Source: Chitinolyticbacter meiyuanensis
GTDB taxonomy: Bacteria > Pseudomonadota > Gammaproteobacteria > Burkholderiales > Chitinibacteraceae
Assembly (NCBI RefSeq): GCF_008033135.1
Contig: NZ_CP041335.1
Span: 1,027,513-1,091,512, forward strand
Direction of reading: 5' to 3'
Length of the DNA: 64,000 nucleotides
Part shown: positions 8,999 through 17,211 of the stretch, piece by piece
How positions within the stretch are numbered: the first letter of the stretch is position 1
How the letters are laid out: each line of letters begins with the position of its first letter
Position numbers and translations under genes: made by a program
Notes under the pieces: model-generated
Database searches by the model: none
What the model was told of the DNA's origin: nothing
The model's input: only the letters and a program-made list of their open reading frames with translations

Positions 8999-9649
8999 AT
9001 GAACGAGCGTTTCGACGAGATCGATGCCGCCGTCGCCGCCATCGCGGCCGGCGGCTTCGTGGTGGTGGTGGACGATACCGACCGCGAGAACGAAGGCGAC
9101 CTGATCATCGCCGCTGACGCGATCACTACCGAGCAGATGGCCTTTCTGGTGCGCCACAGCAGCGGCGTGGTATGCGTGGCCTTGCTGCCCGAGCGGCTGG
9201 ATGCGCTGCGCCTGCCGTTGATGGTGGCGGAGAACAGTGAATCGCATGGCACGGCGTTCACCGTCAGCGTCGATTACCGGCATGGCACCAGTACGGGGAT
9301 CAGCGCGGCCGACCGAGCCGCCACGTTGCGCGCGCTGGCGGACCCCTGTATCGGCCCAGACGATTTCGCTCGCCCCGGTCACGTATTCCCCTTGCGCTAT
9401 CGCGCAGGCGGCGTGCTGAGGCGGCGCGGCCATACCGAGGCGGCGCTCGATCTGGCGGTGCTGGCCGGGCGCACACCCGCCGGCGTGCTGTGCGAAATCG
9501 TCGACGACGACGGCAGCATGGCGCGCCGGCCGGCGCTGTTCCGCTTCGCGCGGCGGCATGACCTGCCCATCGTCAGCATCGCTGCGCTGGTGGCGTACCG
9601 GCTGCGATTGCAGGCGTCCGACGAGAGAGTGCTCCAGGCCGTGGCCTGA
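8999..9649 (+). CDS. ribB: 3,4-dihydroxy-2-butanone-4-phosphate synthase (RibB)
   Basis: Converts ribulose 5-phosphate to the four-carbon precursor of riboflavin. 216 aa with VDDTDRENEGDLI (metal and substrate acids), RHGTSTGISAADRA, RPGHVFPLRYRAGGVLRRRGHTEA and AGVLCEIVDDDGSMARR. It is a stand-alone RibB with no RibA domain. The start chosen has GGAG five bases upstream; an alternative ATG at 8984 overlaps the previous stop but lacks a ribosome site. Third gene of the sigma-54 operon. A riboflavin gene here would raise FMN supply for the flavin-consuming desulfonation enzymes; it is probably a second copy besides the housekeeping one. Confidence 0.93.
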   Translation: MNERFDEIDAAVAAIAAGGFVVVVDDTDRENEGDLIIAADAITTEQMAFLVRHSSGVVCVALLPERLDALRLPLMVAENSESHGTAFTVSVDYRHGTSTGISAADRAATLRALADPCIGPDDFARPGHVFPLRYRAGGVLRRRGHTEAALDLAVLAGRTPAGVLCEIVDDDGSMARRPALFRFARRHDLPIVSIAALVAYRLRLQASDERVLQAVA

Positions 9650-9654
9650 CAGGA

Positions 9655-9678
9655 ACGGGCGGCGGCAAGGCCGCCCGT
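9655..9678. terminator. Hairpin between convergent ribB and livF-like genes
   Basis: Nine-bp perfect stem ACGGGCGGC/GCCGCCCGT with a six-base loop in a 34-bp gap between converging operons. There is no T-tract on either side, so it may be only a weak bidirectional terminator. Confidence 0.6.
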
Positions 9679-9683
9679 GTACG

Positions 9684-10430
9684 TCATGCGGCTTGGGCAC
9701 CACCCAGGTAGAAGGCGTGCAGATCCTGGTGTGCGGCCAGTGCCTCGGCGCTGTCGTGTGCCGCGATCACGCCGTTTTCCAGCACGTAGCCATAGTCGGC
9801 ATAGCGTAGCGCGACGGCGGCGTTCTGCTCGGCGAGCAGAAAGCTCACGCCCTCGTCGCGGTTCAGCGTGTGCACGATCTCGAAGATTTCCTCGACGATC
9901 TGCGGCGCCAAGCCCATTGACGGCTCGTCCAGCAACACCAGGCGCGGCTTGGCCATCAGTGCGCGGCCGATGGCGATCATCTGCTGCTCACCGCCCGAGG
10001 TGTAACCGGCGAGGCTACGCCGCCGTGTCTTGAGACGCGGAAAGTGCTGGTAGATACGTTCCAGGTCGGCTGACAACTCGCCGCGTGATGGCCGCCGCAG
10101 AAAGGCACCGGTGCGCAGGTTGTCCTCGACCGTGAGATGGCCGAAGCAATGGCGGCCTTCCAGCACCTGTACCAGGCCAGTGGCGGCGAGCCGAGCCGGG
10201 TCGGCGCCGGTGATGTCTTCGCCGGCGAGGCGCACCCAGCCGCGCACCACTTCGCCACGCTCGGCGCGCACGAGGCCGGATATGGCCTTGAGCGTGGTGC
10301 TCTTGCCGGCGCCGTTGGCGCCCAGCAGCGCCACAATCCGGCCTTGCTCCACCGAGAGCGACACGCCGCGCACGGCAAGGATCACGTTCTCGTAGATGAC
10401 TTCGATCTGTTCCAGTTCGAGCAGGGGCAT
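9684..10430 (-). CDS. Liv-type ABC transporter ATP-binding protein (LivF class)
   Basis: 248-aa ATPase of a branched-chain-amino-acid-type (HAAT) importer. Walker A GANGAGKST, Q-loop region VLEGRHCFGHLTVEDNL, signature SGGEQQMIAIGRAL, Walker B LVLLDEPSMGLAP and the H-loop-equivalent LAEQNAAVAL. Last gene of the msuE-sfnG operon, separated from the binding-protein gene by a hairpin with a T-tract that probably lowers its expression. The substrate is unknown; an organosulfur or aromatic acid is suggested by context. Confidence 0.9.
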   Translation of the reverse strand: MPLLELEQIEVIYENVILAVRGVSLSVEQGRIVALLGANGAGKSTTLKAISGLVRAERGEVVRGWVRLAGEDITGADPARLAATGLVQVLEGRHCFGHLTVEDNLRTGAFLRRPSRGELSADLERIYQHFPRLKTRRRSLAGYTSGGEQQMIAIGRALMAKPRLVLLDEPSMGLAPQIVEEIFEIVHTLNRDEGVSFLLAEQNAAVALRYADYGYVLENGVIAAHDSAEALAAHQDLHAFYLGGAQAA

Positions 10431-10452
10431 GTCTTGCTCCAGGGGTGAAAAA

Positions 10453-10475
10453 GGCGGGCCGCGTCGCGGCCCGCC
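10453..10475 (-). terminator. Intraoperonic intrinsic terminator/attenuator before livF-like gene
   Basis: GC-rich 10-bp stem GGCGGGCCGC/GCGGCCCGCC with a three-base loop. On the minus strand it is followed by TTTTT. It lies in the 117-bp gap between the binding-protein and ATPase genes, so it should give more binding protein than downstream ATPase unless readthrough is high. Confidence 0.75.
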
Positions 10476-10547
10476 GTGGGGGGCTCAAGCATCCGATGTC
10501 GATCTTTCCCGGCTCGCTGCTGCCGCGAAAGAACGATCAGCCGATGC

Positions 10548-11870
10548 TCAGCTTTCCTTGCTGCAATCGCGGGGGGTGATGCCTTTCTCTTTCGCGTACT
10601 TCTTCGACGATTCCTCGATGATGGGCCGCAGCAGCTTGCGGTCGGCCTGCACCCAGTCGGAGATCACGTTCCACTTGGCGCCGTCCCATTGCTGGAAGCG
10701 CACCGCGCCGCCGCCTTCGTGGTCGGCGCAAGACAGCTTGAGCGGCTGCACCAGACCATAGGCGCCGAGTTCCTTCAGGCGCTTGTCGTCCAGGTTCAGG
10801 TGCTCGAAGCCCCAGCGCACCTGCTCGCCGGTGAGCGGCTTTTTGCCGAACTTGGCTTGTGCCAAGCGTACGGCCTCGACATTGAGGATGCCGTTGACCA
10901 CGCCGAGGTTGTAGTAGACGTTGCCGAAGCGCTTGGGATCGGCGAGGTTGCCCTTGCCCGCGTCGATCACCGTCTTCTTGATGTCCTGCAACACCGGGAA
11001 CTGCGTGCCCGATGGGTGGGTGGTGATCGAGATGTAGCCCTTGGCGGCGTCGCCGGCCGGTGCGGCGTCATCCTCGGAATTGCTCCAGATGTTGCCGATG
11101 ATGTGATCGACCGGGAAACCGGTCTTCTTGGCCGTCTTGAGCGCCACCGGGTTCATCACGCCCCAGCCGCGCAGGATCACCCAGTCCGGTTTGATGCGGC
11201 GGATGTTGAGCCACTGCGATTGCTGCTCGTTGCCGGGGTGCGGCACTTCCAGCAAAGTCAGCTCGAAGCCGTATTTCTTGGCCAGCAGCTCCAGGATGGG
11301 GTTGGTCTCCTTGCCGTAGGGCGAGCCGTGGAACAGCGTGACGATCTTCTTGCCTTTGAGCTTGTCCAGCCCGCCCGATTTCTGGCCGATGTAGTTCACG
11401 ATGGCCGACACCTCGGAATACGGGTTGAGCTGCAGCGGGAACACGTAGGGGAACACGCTGCCGTCGGTGGAGTCGGTGCGGCCGTGGTTGATGGTGATCA
11501 GCGGCAGCTTGTCGGCGGTGGAGCGATCGAGCGTGGCGTAGGCGATGCCCACCGACAGCGGATTGGTGGCGGCGGCCGGCGCGCCGTTCAGGCCCTTCTT
11601 CAGCCGCTCGTAGCACTCGACGCCTTTCTCGACCACGTATTCGGTCTCGCACTCGCTCCAGGTGAGCTTGACGCCGTTCACCCCGCCCTTGGCGTTGACG
11701 TACTGCAGGTAATCGATGAACCCGCCGAAGAAGCCGGTGCCGCCGGCGGCGTAGGGGCCGACGCGGTAGCTTTGCAGCGGGAAGTATTGCTCGTTGGCGG
11801 CGTGCGCGGAGGTCGCGAGCAGGCCCGCGGCGAGCAGTGCCGCGAGGCGGCGGAAGGTGGCGTGCTTCAT
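10548..11870 (-). CDS. Liv-type ABC transporter periplasmic substrate-binding protein
   Basis: 440 aa with a Sec signal peptide (residues 1-24, cleavage near AHA-AN) and a type I periplasmic binding fold (from NEQYFPLQSYRVGPYAAGG to the C-terminal PRDCSKES). Larger than LivJ/LivK and of the type found with LivFGHM plus an AMP-ligase, often in aromatic-acid uptake clusters. Cys residues at several positions could form a disulfide. The reading frame continues upstream through the permease gene, but the true start is the ATG before the signal peptide. Ligand not known. Confidence 0.9.
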   Translation of the reverse strand: MKHATFRRLAALLAAGLLATSAHAANEQYFPLQSYRVGPYAAGGTGFFGGFIDYLQYVNAKGGVNGVKLTWSECETEYVVEKGVECYERLKKGLNGAPAAATNPLSVGIAYATLDRSTADKLPLITINHGRTDSTDGSVFPYVFPLQLNPYSEVSAIVNYIGQKSGGLDKLKGKKIVTLFHGSPYGKETNPILELLAKKYGFELTLLEVPHPGNEQQSQWLNIRRIKPDWVILRGWGVMNPVALKTAKKTGFPVDHIIGNIWSNSEDDAAPAGDAAKGYISITTHPSGTQFPVLQDIKKTVIDAGKGNLADPKRFGNVYYNLGVVNGILNVEAVRLAQAKFGKKPLTGEQVRWGFEHLNLDDKRLKELGAYGLVQPLKLSCADHEGGGAVRFQQWDGAKWNVISDWVQADRKLLRPIIEESSKKYAKEKGITPRDCSKES

Positions 11871-11947
11871 GGTGATACTCCCTGTGGTTGAGGTTGCCGC
11901 TGTGACGCGGCTGATGCTTTGGGGGGAAATGGATTGGATGGCCGCGC

Positions 11948-13015
11948 TCAGTAGCGGAGCGGCCAGACGCGAGCCCGCTCGCGCAACTGTTGCCAGAGCC
12001 GGGCAAGCCCTTCCGGCTCCTTGATCAGAAAGCCGATGATCAGCAGGCCGAACACGATCTTCTGCAGGTTCTCCAACTGGCCCGCGTCGATCACGCCGGG
12101 TGGCAGCAGGCCGGAGAGGAGAGATAGGGCTATGGGCAGCAGCACGATGAAGGCCGCGCCGAGGAAGTTGCCGGCGATGCTGCCGAGACCACCGATGATG
12201 ATGATGAACAGCACTTGGAACGAGCGGCTGAGGTCGAATCCATGCGGCTCCACGGTGCCGAGATAAGTGAACGCCCACAGCGCACCGGCCACGCCGAGGA
12301 TGAAGCCGCTCAGGGCAAACGCCAGCAGCTTGGTGCGCGCCAGCGGAATGCCGATCACCGCGGCGGCGGTATCCATGTCGCGCACCGCCATCCAGTTGCG
12401 GCCCAGCTCGCTCTTCACCACGTTGCGCGCCAGCAGTGTGAGCGCCACCACGAAGCCCAGCGTCAGCAGGTAGCGCCCGGCCGGGCTGGAGAGATCGTGG
12501 CCGGCGATCTGCAGCGGCGGTGCGGTGATCACGCCGGAGGCGTTGTCGTTGGAGAACCAGCTCACCTTGGTGAACAGCCATTGCACGAAGAACTGGGCAG
12601 CCAGTGTCGACACCAGCAGGTAGAAGCCCTTGATGCGCAGGCTGGGCAGGCCGAACAGCACCGAGGCGGCTGCGGCGAACACGCCGCCGAGCGCGATGCT
12701 GGCGAGCAAGGGCAGCTCCGGCACGCGTAGTTCCAAGTTGTAGGTGGCGAAGGCACCGACGGCCATGAAGGCGGCCGAACCCAGCGAGAGCTGCCCGGCA
12801 TAGCCAGTCAGCAGGTTGAGCCCCAATCCGGCGAGCGACAGCACCAGGAAGGGAATGAGGATGGCGTTCAGCCAGTAGTCCGAGCCAATGAAGGGGACGA
12901 CGGCGAACGCGAACAACAGCAGCGCGTAGAGCGCATAGCGATCCTGCCGCAAACGGAACAGGCGGCGATCGGCGCGATAGTGGCTGCTGAACTGGCCGGC
13001 TTCGGTGTAGAACAT
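11948..13015 (-). CDS. Liv-type ABC permease (LivM class)
   Basis: 355-aa inner-membrane permease with about nine to ten hydrophobic segments. The LivM-type coupling region (NVVKSELGRNWMAVRDMDTAAAVIGI, about residues 199-224) contacts the ATPases. The motif GYAGQLSLGSAAFMAVGAF is typical. Follows the partner permease by 30 bp. Confidence 0.92.
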   Translation of the reverse strand: MFYTEAGQFSSHYRADRRLFRLRQDRYALYALLLFAFAVVPFIGSDYWLNAILIPFLVLSLAGLGLNLLTGYAGQLSLGSAAFMAVGAFATYNLELRVPELPLLASIALGGVFAAAASVLFGLPSLRIKGFYLLVSTLAAQFFVQWLFTKVSWFSNDNASGVITAPPLQIAGHDLSSPAGRYLLTLGFVVALTLLARNVVKSELGRNWMAVRDMDTAAAVIGIPLARTKLLAFALSGFILGVAGALWAFTYLGTVEPHGFDLSRSFQVLFIIIIGGLGSIAGNFLGAAFIVLLPIALSLLSGLLPPGVIDAGQLENLQKIVFGLLIIGFLIKEPEGLARLWQQLRERARVWPLRY

Positions 13016-13045
13016 GGTGGGCTCCGATGTCTTGGTCTTGTTGGG

Positions 13046-13927
13046 TCAGACCCGTTCGATGGCGCGCTCGCCAAAGAGGCCGGCTGGCCGCACCAACAGG
13101 AACAGCAGCGCCAGCGCATAGGGGAACCAGTTCTCGATGCCACCGCCCACCAGCGGCCCGAGATAGACCTCGGCCAGCTTTTCGCCGGCACCGACGATCA
13201 GGCCGCCGACGATGGCGCCGGTCATGGAGGTAAAGCCGCCGATGATCAGCACCGGCAAGGCTTTGAGCACTACCAGCGAGAGCGAGAACTGCACGCCCAG
13301 CCGGGCGCCCCACAAGAGGCCCGCCACGAGGCCAACGAACCCTGCCACTGCCCAGACCACGGCCCAGATGCGCGGCAGGCGGATACCGATCGCGAGCGCG
13401 CCGAGCGCATCATCGGCCACCGCACGCAGCGACAGGCCGAGCCGGGTGCGGTTGAACAGAAAGGACAGCATGGCGACCAGCAACGCGGCGGTGCCGGCGG
13501 CGAACAGGTCGAACTGCGACAGCAGCATGCCGCCCAGCTCCAGCGGCTCGTCGGCGATGCCCAGATCCAGCCCGTGCACCTGCGCGCCCCACAACGCCTG
13601 CGCCGCGCCTTCGATCACGTAGGAGAGACCCAGCGTGGCCATAAAGAGGGTGATCGGCGAGCGGTTCACCAGTGGGCGGAGTACGGCGCGCTCGATCAGC
13701 AGCGCCAGCGCCACCATCGCCGCGAGCGTCAAAGCGAATGCGGCCCAGAACGGCACGCCGCGCTCGAGGAGGCTGACGAAGGTCAGCGCGGCGAACAGCA
13801 CCATCGCGCCCTGGGCGAAATTGAACACGCCCGAGGCCTTGTAGATCAGCACGAAACCGATGGCGACCAGCGAATACATCACCCCGGCCAACAGGCCACC
13901 GGTCAGTACTTCGAAAAAGAAATCCAT
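13046..13927 (-). CDS. Liv-type ABC permease (LivH class)
   Basis: 293-aa inner-membrane permease. Begins MDFFFEVLTGGLLAGVMYSL after a TGGAG ribosome site and contains IYKASGVFNFAQGAMV and the coupling loop RTRLGLSLRAVADD. An in-frame extension upstream would run through the inverted-repeat element and is not coding. Pairs with the LivM-class permease just downstream. Confidence 0.92.
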   Translation of the reverse strand: MDFFFEVLTGGLLAGVMYSLVAIGFVLIYKASGVFNFAQGAMVLFAALTFVSLLERGVPFWAAFALTLAAMVALALLIERAVLRPLVNRSPITLFMATLGLSYVIEGAAQALWGAQVHGLDLGIADEPLELGGMLLSQFDLFAAGTAALLVAMLSFLFNRTRLGLSLRAVADDALGALAIGIRLPRIWAVVWAVAGFVGLVAGLLWGARLGVQFSLSLVVLKALPVLIIGGFTSMTGAIVGGLIVGAGEKLAEVYLGPLVGGGIENWFPYALALLFLLVRPAGLFGERAIERV

Positions 13928-13998
13928 GCGTTGCTCCAGGCAAGCCGGGCCCTGCCGGCCGCATGGATGCGGTCGGGGCAGGGGAAACCGGCGGGGTT

Positions 13999-14147
13999 GG
14001 AGCCGCTGACAAAACCCAGCGAAGCGGTCTGGCAAGAAGCGCGAAACGTCCTGAACGGCGATAAACCGGACTTCCTTCGGTCGCAGACAGTACGTGTAGT
14101 ACGGCAAGTTCGCGCGACGCGGCCAGGAGGGTTTTGTCAGTGGCTCC
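13999..14147. mobile_element. Candidate miniature inverted-repeat element (about 149 bp)
   Basis: Nineteen-bp terminal inverted repeats match at 18 of 19 positions: GGAGCCGCTGACAAAACCC at 13999-14017 and its complement at 14129-14147. The interior has nested repeats (GCGCGAA/TTCGCGC and GTAC-N5-GTAC). It fills most of the only large gap (219 bp) between livG- and livH-like genes, and its right end supplies the first base of the livG stop codon on the plus strand. No clear target duplication is visible and no gene is inside. It could also be a folded RNA element; copy number elsewhere is untested. Confidence 0.6.
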
Positions 14148-14926
14148 TAGTGGCGCGTACCCAGGTACGCGGCAATCACCTCGGGGTTGCGGCGCACCGC
14201 GTCGGGCGGGCCGTCGCCGATCTTGCGGCCGTAATCGAGCACCACCACGTGGTCGGACAGGTTCATCACCACGCCGATGTCGTGCTCGATCAACACCACC
14301 GTGGTGCCGAACTCGCGGTTGACGTCGGCGATGAAGCGGCTCATCTCGCGTTTTTCCTCGGCATTCATCCCGGCCATCGGCTCGTCGAGCAGCAGCAGCT
14401 TGGGCTCGGCCGCCAAGGCCCGCGCGAGTTCCACGCGCTTTTGCAGGCCGTAGGGTAGCTTGCTCACCAGCGTGTGCCGCCATGGTTGCAGGTGCAGGAA
14501 AGCGATCACTTCCTCAGCACGCTGCCGTTGCGCATCGTCCTCGGCCGGCGCGCGGCCGATGCGCAGCGCCTGCTCCAGCCAGCTGCTGCGGCGCTTCAGG
14601 TTGCGGCCGGTCAGTACGTTGTCGAGCACGCTCATGCCCTTGAACAGGGCGATGTTCTGAAAGGTGCGGGCAATGCCGCGCACTGCCGCGCGATGCGGGT
14701 CCATGCGCTGGCGCACTTCGCCGTCGAATACGATGCGCCCGGCCTGCGGCCGGTACACGCCATTGATCACGTTGAGCAGTGAGCTCTTGCCGGCCCCGTT
14801 GGGGCCGATCAACGCGGTGATGCGGCCGCGCGCCACATCGAAGCTGATGTCGCCGATCGCCTTCACGCCCTTGAACGAGAGCGAAATGCCCTCCAGGCGC
14901 AGCAGCGGGGATGAAATCTCGGTCAT
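14147..14926 (-). CDS. Liv-type ABC transporter ATP-binding protein (LivG class)
   Basis: 259-aa ATPase with Walker A GPNGAGKSS, RTFQNIALFKGMSVLDNVL (Q-loop region), the LivG-type signature region LPYGLQKRVELARAL, Walker B LLLLDEPMAGMN and the H-loop VLIEHDIGVVM. The ATG used follows a GAGGAAC ribosome site; an in-frame earlier ATG lies in the upstream gene. Ten bp after the AMP-binding-like gene. Confidence 0.92.
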   Translation of the reverse strand: MTEISSPLLRLEGISLSFKGVKAIGDISFDVARGRITALIGPNGAGKSSLLNVINGVYRPQAGRIVFDGEVRQRMDPHRAAVRGIARTFQNIALFKGMSVLDNVLTGRNLKRRSSWLEQALRIGRAPAEDDAQRQRAEEVIAFLHLQPWRHTLVSKLPYGLQKRVELARALAAEPKLLLLDEPMAGMNAEEKREMSRFIADVNREFGTTVVLIEHDIGVVMNLSDHVVVLDYGRKIGDGPPDAVRRNPEVIAAYLGTRH

Positions 14927-14936
14927 GTGCGGTTCC

Positions 14937-16085
14937 TCAACCGGGTTGCGGCAGCGCCGCACCGTAATCGGGCGCCTGCCAGCCGGTGATGTGGACGGCG
15001 GGGCCGGTGGTGCCATGCCATTGCGCCGGGTCCGGCCAACCGCGCACGACCACCCCGAGTTGCGTTAGCAGGCGGGCGGCAGGCTCGGTCAGCGGGTCGC
15101 CAACCAGTAACGGCACCCGCGTGCGGGTGAGCCCCAGTACATCGCGCAGTGGCCGGCGCACCAGCCAATGCCCGGCAATGCCGTGCCAGAGTCGGCCATG
15201 CCAGCTGCGTGGCGGCGTAAGTGCCGCATCGACCAGCCAGCGGCGCAACGAGCCTGGAAGCGGCAAGCGTTGCTGCACCTGATCGGCGAGCCGCCCCCAG
15301 GTTTCGCGCGTGCCGGCCACCAGCGTGGGGCCGAGTTCGCGCCGATCCTGGTCGCGCGTGGCGGTGCTTTCCGGGAAGTTGAGGCGGAACCCTGCCAGCA
15401 GCCACGGCGCCAGCAGGTAGCGCGCCTGCCCGCCAGCGGCGAAGGCGCGGGCCGCCAATGCTTCCTCGTGCTCGGTCAATCCCTCCGCGGTGACGAGACG
15501 CACGCCTTCCTGCAGCAGCTCGGCATGGCTGATGGCCTGGCGCTCGATGTTCCCCCCGGGCTGCACCCGGTAGAAGGCGAAGGCCGGTTGCGCGGAGCGT
15601 GCCTGCGGTTCGGCCGGCGCAGCGTCGCCGTGGAGCTCCGCATAGGCGGTCCAGCCGGCGATGCCATTCAGTCCCCGTGCATCGCCATAGATGGCGAGCC
15701 GGTAAGCGCCGTGGTTCACGCGTTGCCACTGGGTTTCGTCTTCGGCAAACAGGTAGTGTGGCGACAGCTGCTGCAGCACGGCGTGCAGTTCGGCATCCGG
15801 CAAGTCCGGGGCCAGCGGCACCGCCACGCCCCCCAGCCATTGCGCAGCCAGCGACAGCAGCAGCGCCTCCGGGCGCGGCTGCGTCAGCAGCACCAGCGCG
15901 TCGCCTGCGCCGAAGCCGGCTGTGGCGAGCGCCGCCGCGAGGCGAGCCGTTTCATCGGCCAGTTCGCGCCAGCGGCGCGCCTGCCAGATGCCGAGCCGCT
16001 TGTGGCGCAGGGCAATCTCGCCGCTGCGTTGCCGCGTCTGGACAAGTAACTGCTCTGGCAGGGTGTTAGGGGCGGTGTGGTGCAT
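14937..16085 (-). CDS. Degenerate, truncated AMP-binding (acyl-CoA ligase-like) protein
   Basis: 382 aa related to the N-terminal part of the AMP-dependent ligases that often accompany Liv-type transporters. The N-terminal architecture is kept (GEIALRHKRLGIWQARRWREL; GDALVLLTQPRPEALLLSLAAQWLGGVAVPLAPD). The nucleotide loop, normally TSGTTGxPKG, is replaced around residue 180 by FYRVQPGGNIERQAIS. The region equivalent to PTxxxGPPRxWE reads GPTLVAGTRETW, and the protein ends where the YGxTE motif and the lysine-bearing C-terminal domain should follow. It is unlikely to make acyl-adenylates. It is an intact ORF five bp after sfnG, so it is retained rather than randomly broken; role unknown. Confidence 0.75.
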   Translation of the reverse strand: MHHTAPNTLPEQLLVQTRQRSGEIALRHKRLGIWQARRWRELADETARLAAALATAGFGAGDALVLLTQPRPEALLLSLAAQWLGGVAVPLAPDLPDAELHAVLQQLSPHYLFAEDETQWQRVNHGAYRLAIYGDARGLNGIAGWTAYAELHGDAAPAEPQARSAQPAFAFYRVQPGGNIERQAISHAELLQEGVRLVTAEGLTEHEEALAARAFAAGGQARYLLAPWLLAGFRLNFPESTATRDQDRRELGPTLVAGTRETWGRLADQVQQRLPLPGSLRRWLVDAALTPPRSWHGRLWHGIAGHWLVRRPLRDVLGLTRTRVPLLVGDPLTEPAARLLTQLGVVVRGWPDPAQWHGTTGPAVHITGWQAPDYGAALPQPG

Positions 16086-16090
16086 GCGGA

Positions 16091-17179
16091 TCAGGCCGCC
16101 ACGGTTTCGGCCACCTGCTGCGCTTCCAGCTCGCGCACCAGCGGCAGCACATGCTGACCGAAGTAGACCACTTCCTCGTGATAGTGCAGGAAGCCCGTCA
16201 GGATCAGGTCCACGCCCACCGCCTTCAGCGCAACGATGCGTTCGGCGATCTGGCGCGGCGTGCCGATCAGGTTGGTCTTGAAGCCGTCGTTGTACTGCAC
16301 CAGGTCTTCGAAGGTCGATTTGGCCCAGTTGCCCTCGCCCTCGGGGCTGGCACGGCCGGCCTGCTTCACCGCGTCGCCGAAGGCGTTCACCGCTTCCGGA
16401 TCGGCTTTTTCGATGATCTCGGCCAGCACAGCGCGCGCTTCTTCCTCGGTTTCGCGGGCGATGACGAAGGCGTTCACGCCGACCTTGACGCTGTGATTGT
16501 TGGCGGCTGCCTTGGCGCGGATATCGTCGATCTGCGCCTTGATCCCTTCGACGGTATTGCCGTTGGTGAAGTACCAGTCGGAAACGCGCGCAGCCATGTC
16601 GCGTGCGGCACGCGAACTGCCGCCCTGGAAGATTTCCGGATGCGGTTGCTGCAGCGGCTTGGGCTTGAGCGTGTAGTCGGAAAAGCGGTAGAAGTCGCCG
16701 CGGAAACTGAAATTGTCGGTGGTCCAGATGCCCTTGAGCGCACGGATGAATTCCTCCGAGCGGCGATAGCGCTCGTCGTGTTCCAGCCACGGCTCGCCAA
16801 TGGCCTGGAACTCGCCCTTGAACCAGCCCGAAACGACGTTGACCGCAACACGTCCGCCACTGAGCTGGTCAATGGTGGCGATCTGCTTGGCGGCGACGGC
16901 CGGGTTCCACGGTCCGGGCAGGAGGGCTGCGATCACCTTGAGCGTGGTGGTGGCGGCGAGCAGCGCGTGCGAGAACGCCACCGGCTCATGCTGGAACTCT
17001 GCGCCGTAGCCCGCCGTGAAGCGGATCTGGCTCAATGCATAGTCAAAGCCATTGGCTTCGGCCAACTGCGCCAGCTTGCGGTTGTAGTCGATGTCCCAGC
17101 TGGTGCGTTGTTCGATCTTGCTGACGACGAGGCCGCCACTGACGTTGGGTACCCAGTAGGCGAACTTGATCTGGCTCAT
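16091..17179 (-). CDS. sfnG: FMNH2-dependent dimethylsulfone monooxygenase
   Basis: Oxidises dimethylsulfone to methanesulfinate and formaldehyde with reduced flavin. 362-aa luciferase-fold protein. Opening FAYWVPNVSGGLVVSKIEQR and later motifs ALSQIRFTAGYGAEFQHE, VVSGWFKGEF, GEPWLEHDERYRRSEEFI and FQGGSSRAARDMAARVSDW match SfnG closely. It follows the flavin reductase by 32 bp in a sigma-54 operon. Methanesulfinate would pass to the MsuC-like enzymes and then to a sulfonate monooxygenase. Confidence 0.96.
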   Translation of the reverse strand: MSQIKFAYWVPNVSGGLVVSKIEQRTSWDIDYNRKLAQLAEANGFDYALSQIRFTAGYGAEFQHEPVAFSHALLAATTTLKVIAALLPGPWNPAVAAKQIATIDQLSGGRVAVNVVSGWFKGEFQAIGEPWLEHDERYRRSEEFIRALKGIWTTDNFSFRGDFYRFSDYTLKPKPLQQPHPEIFQGGSSRAARDMAARVSDWYFTNGNTVEGIKAQIDDIRAKAAANNHSVKVGVNAFVIARETEEEARAVLAEIIEKADPEAVNAFGDAVKQAGRASPEGEGNWAKSTFEDLVQYNDGFKTNLIGTPRQIAERIVALKAVGVDLILTGFLHYHEEVVYFGQHVLPLVRELEAQQVAETVAA

Positions 17180-17211
17180 GGGGTGGTTCCTGTGTGTTGA
17201 AGGCTGGGGGA

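Noticed and set aside
10548..13313. A 921-codon frame suggesting a permease-binding protein fusion
   Set aside because: The first ~480 residues are an out-of-frame reading of the LivM-class gene. The real protein starts at the signal peptide at 11870.
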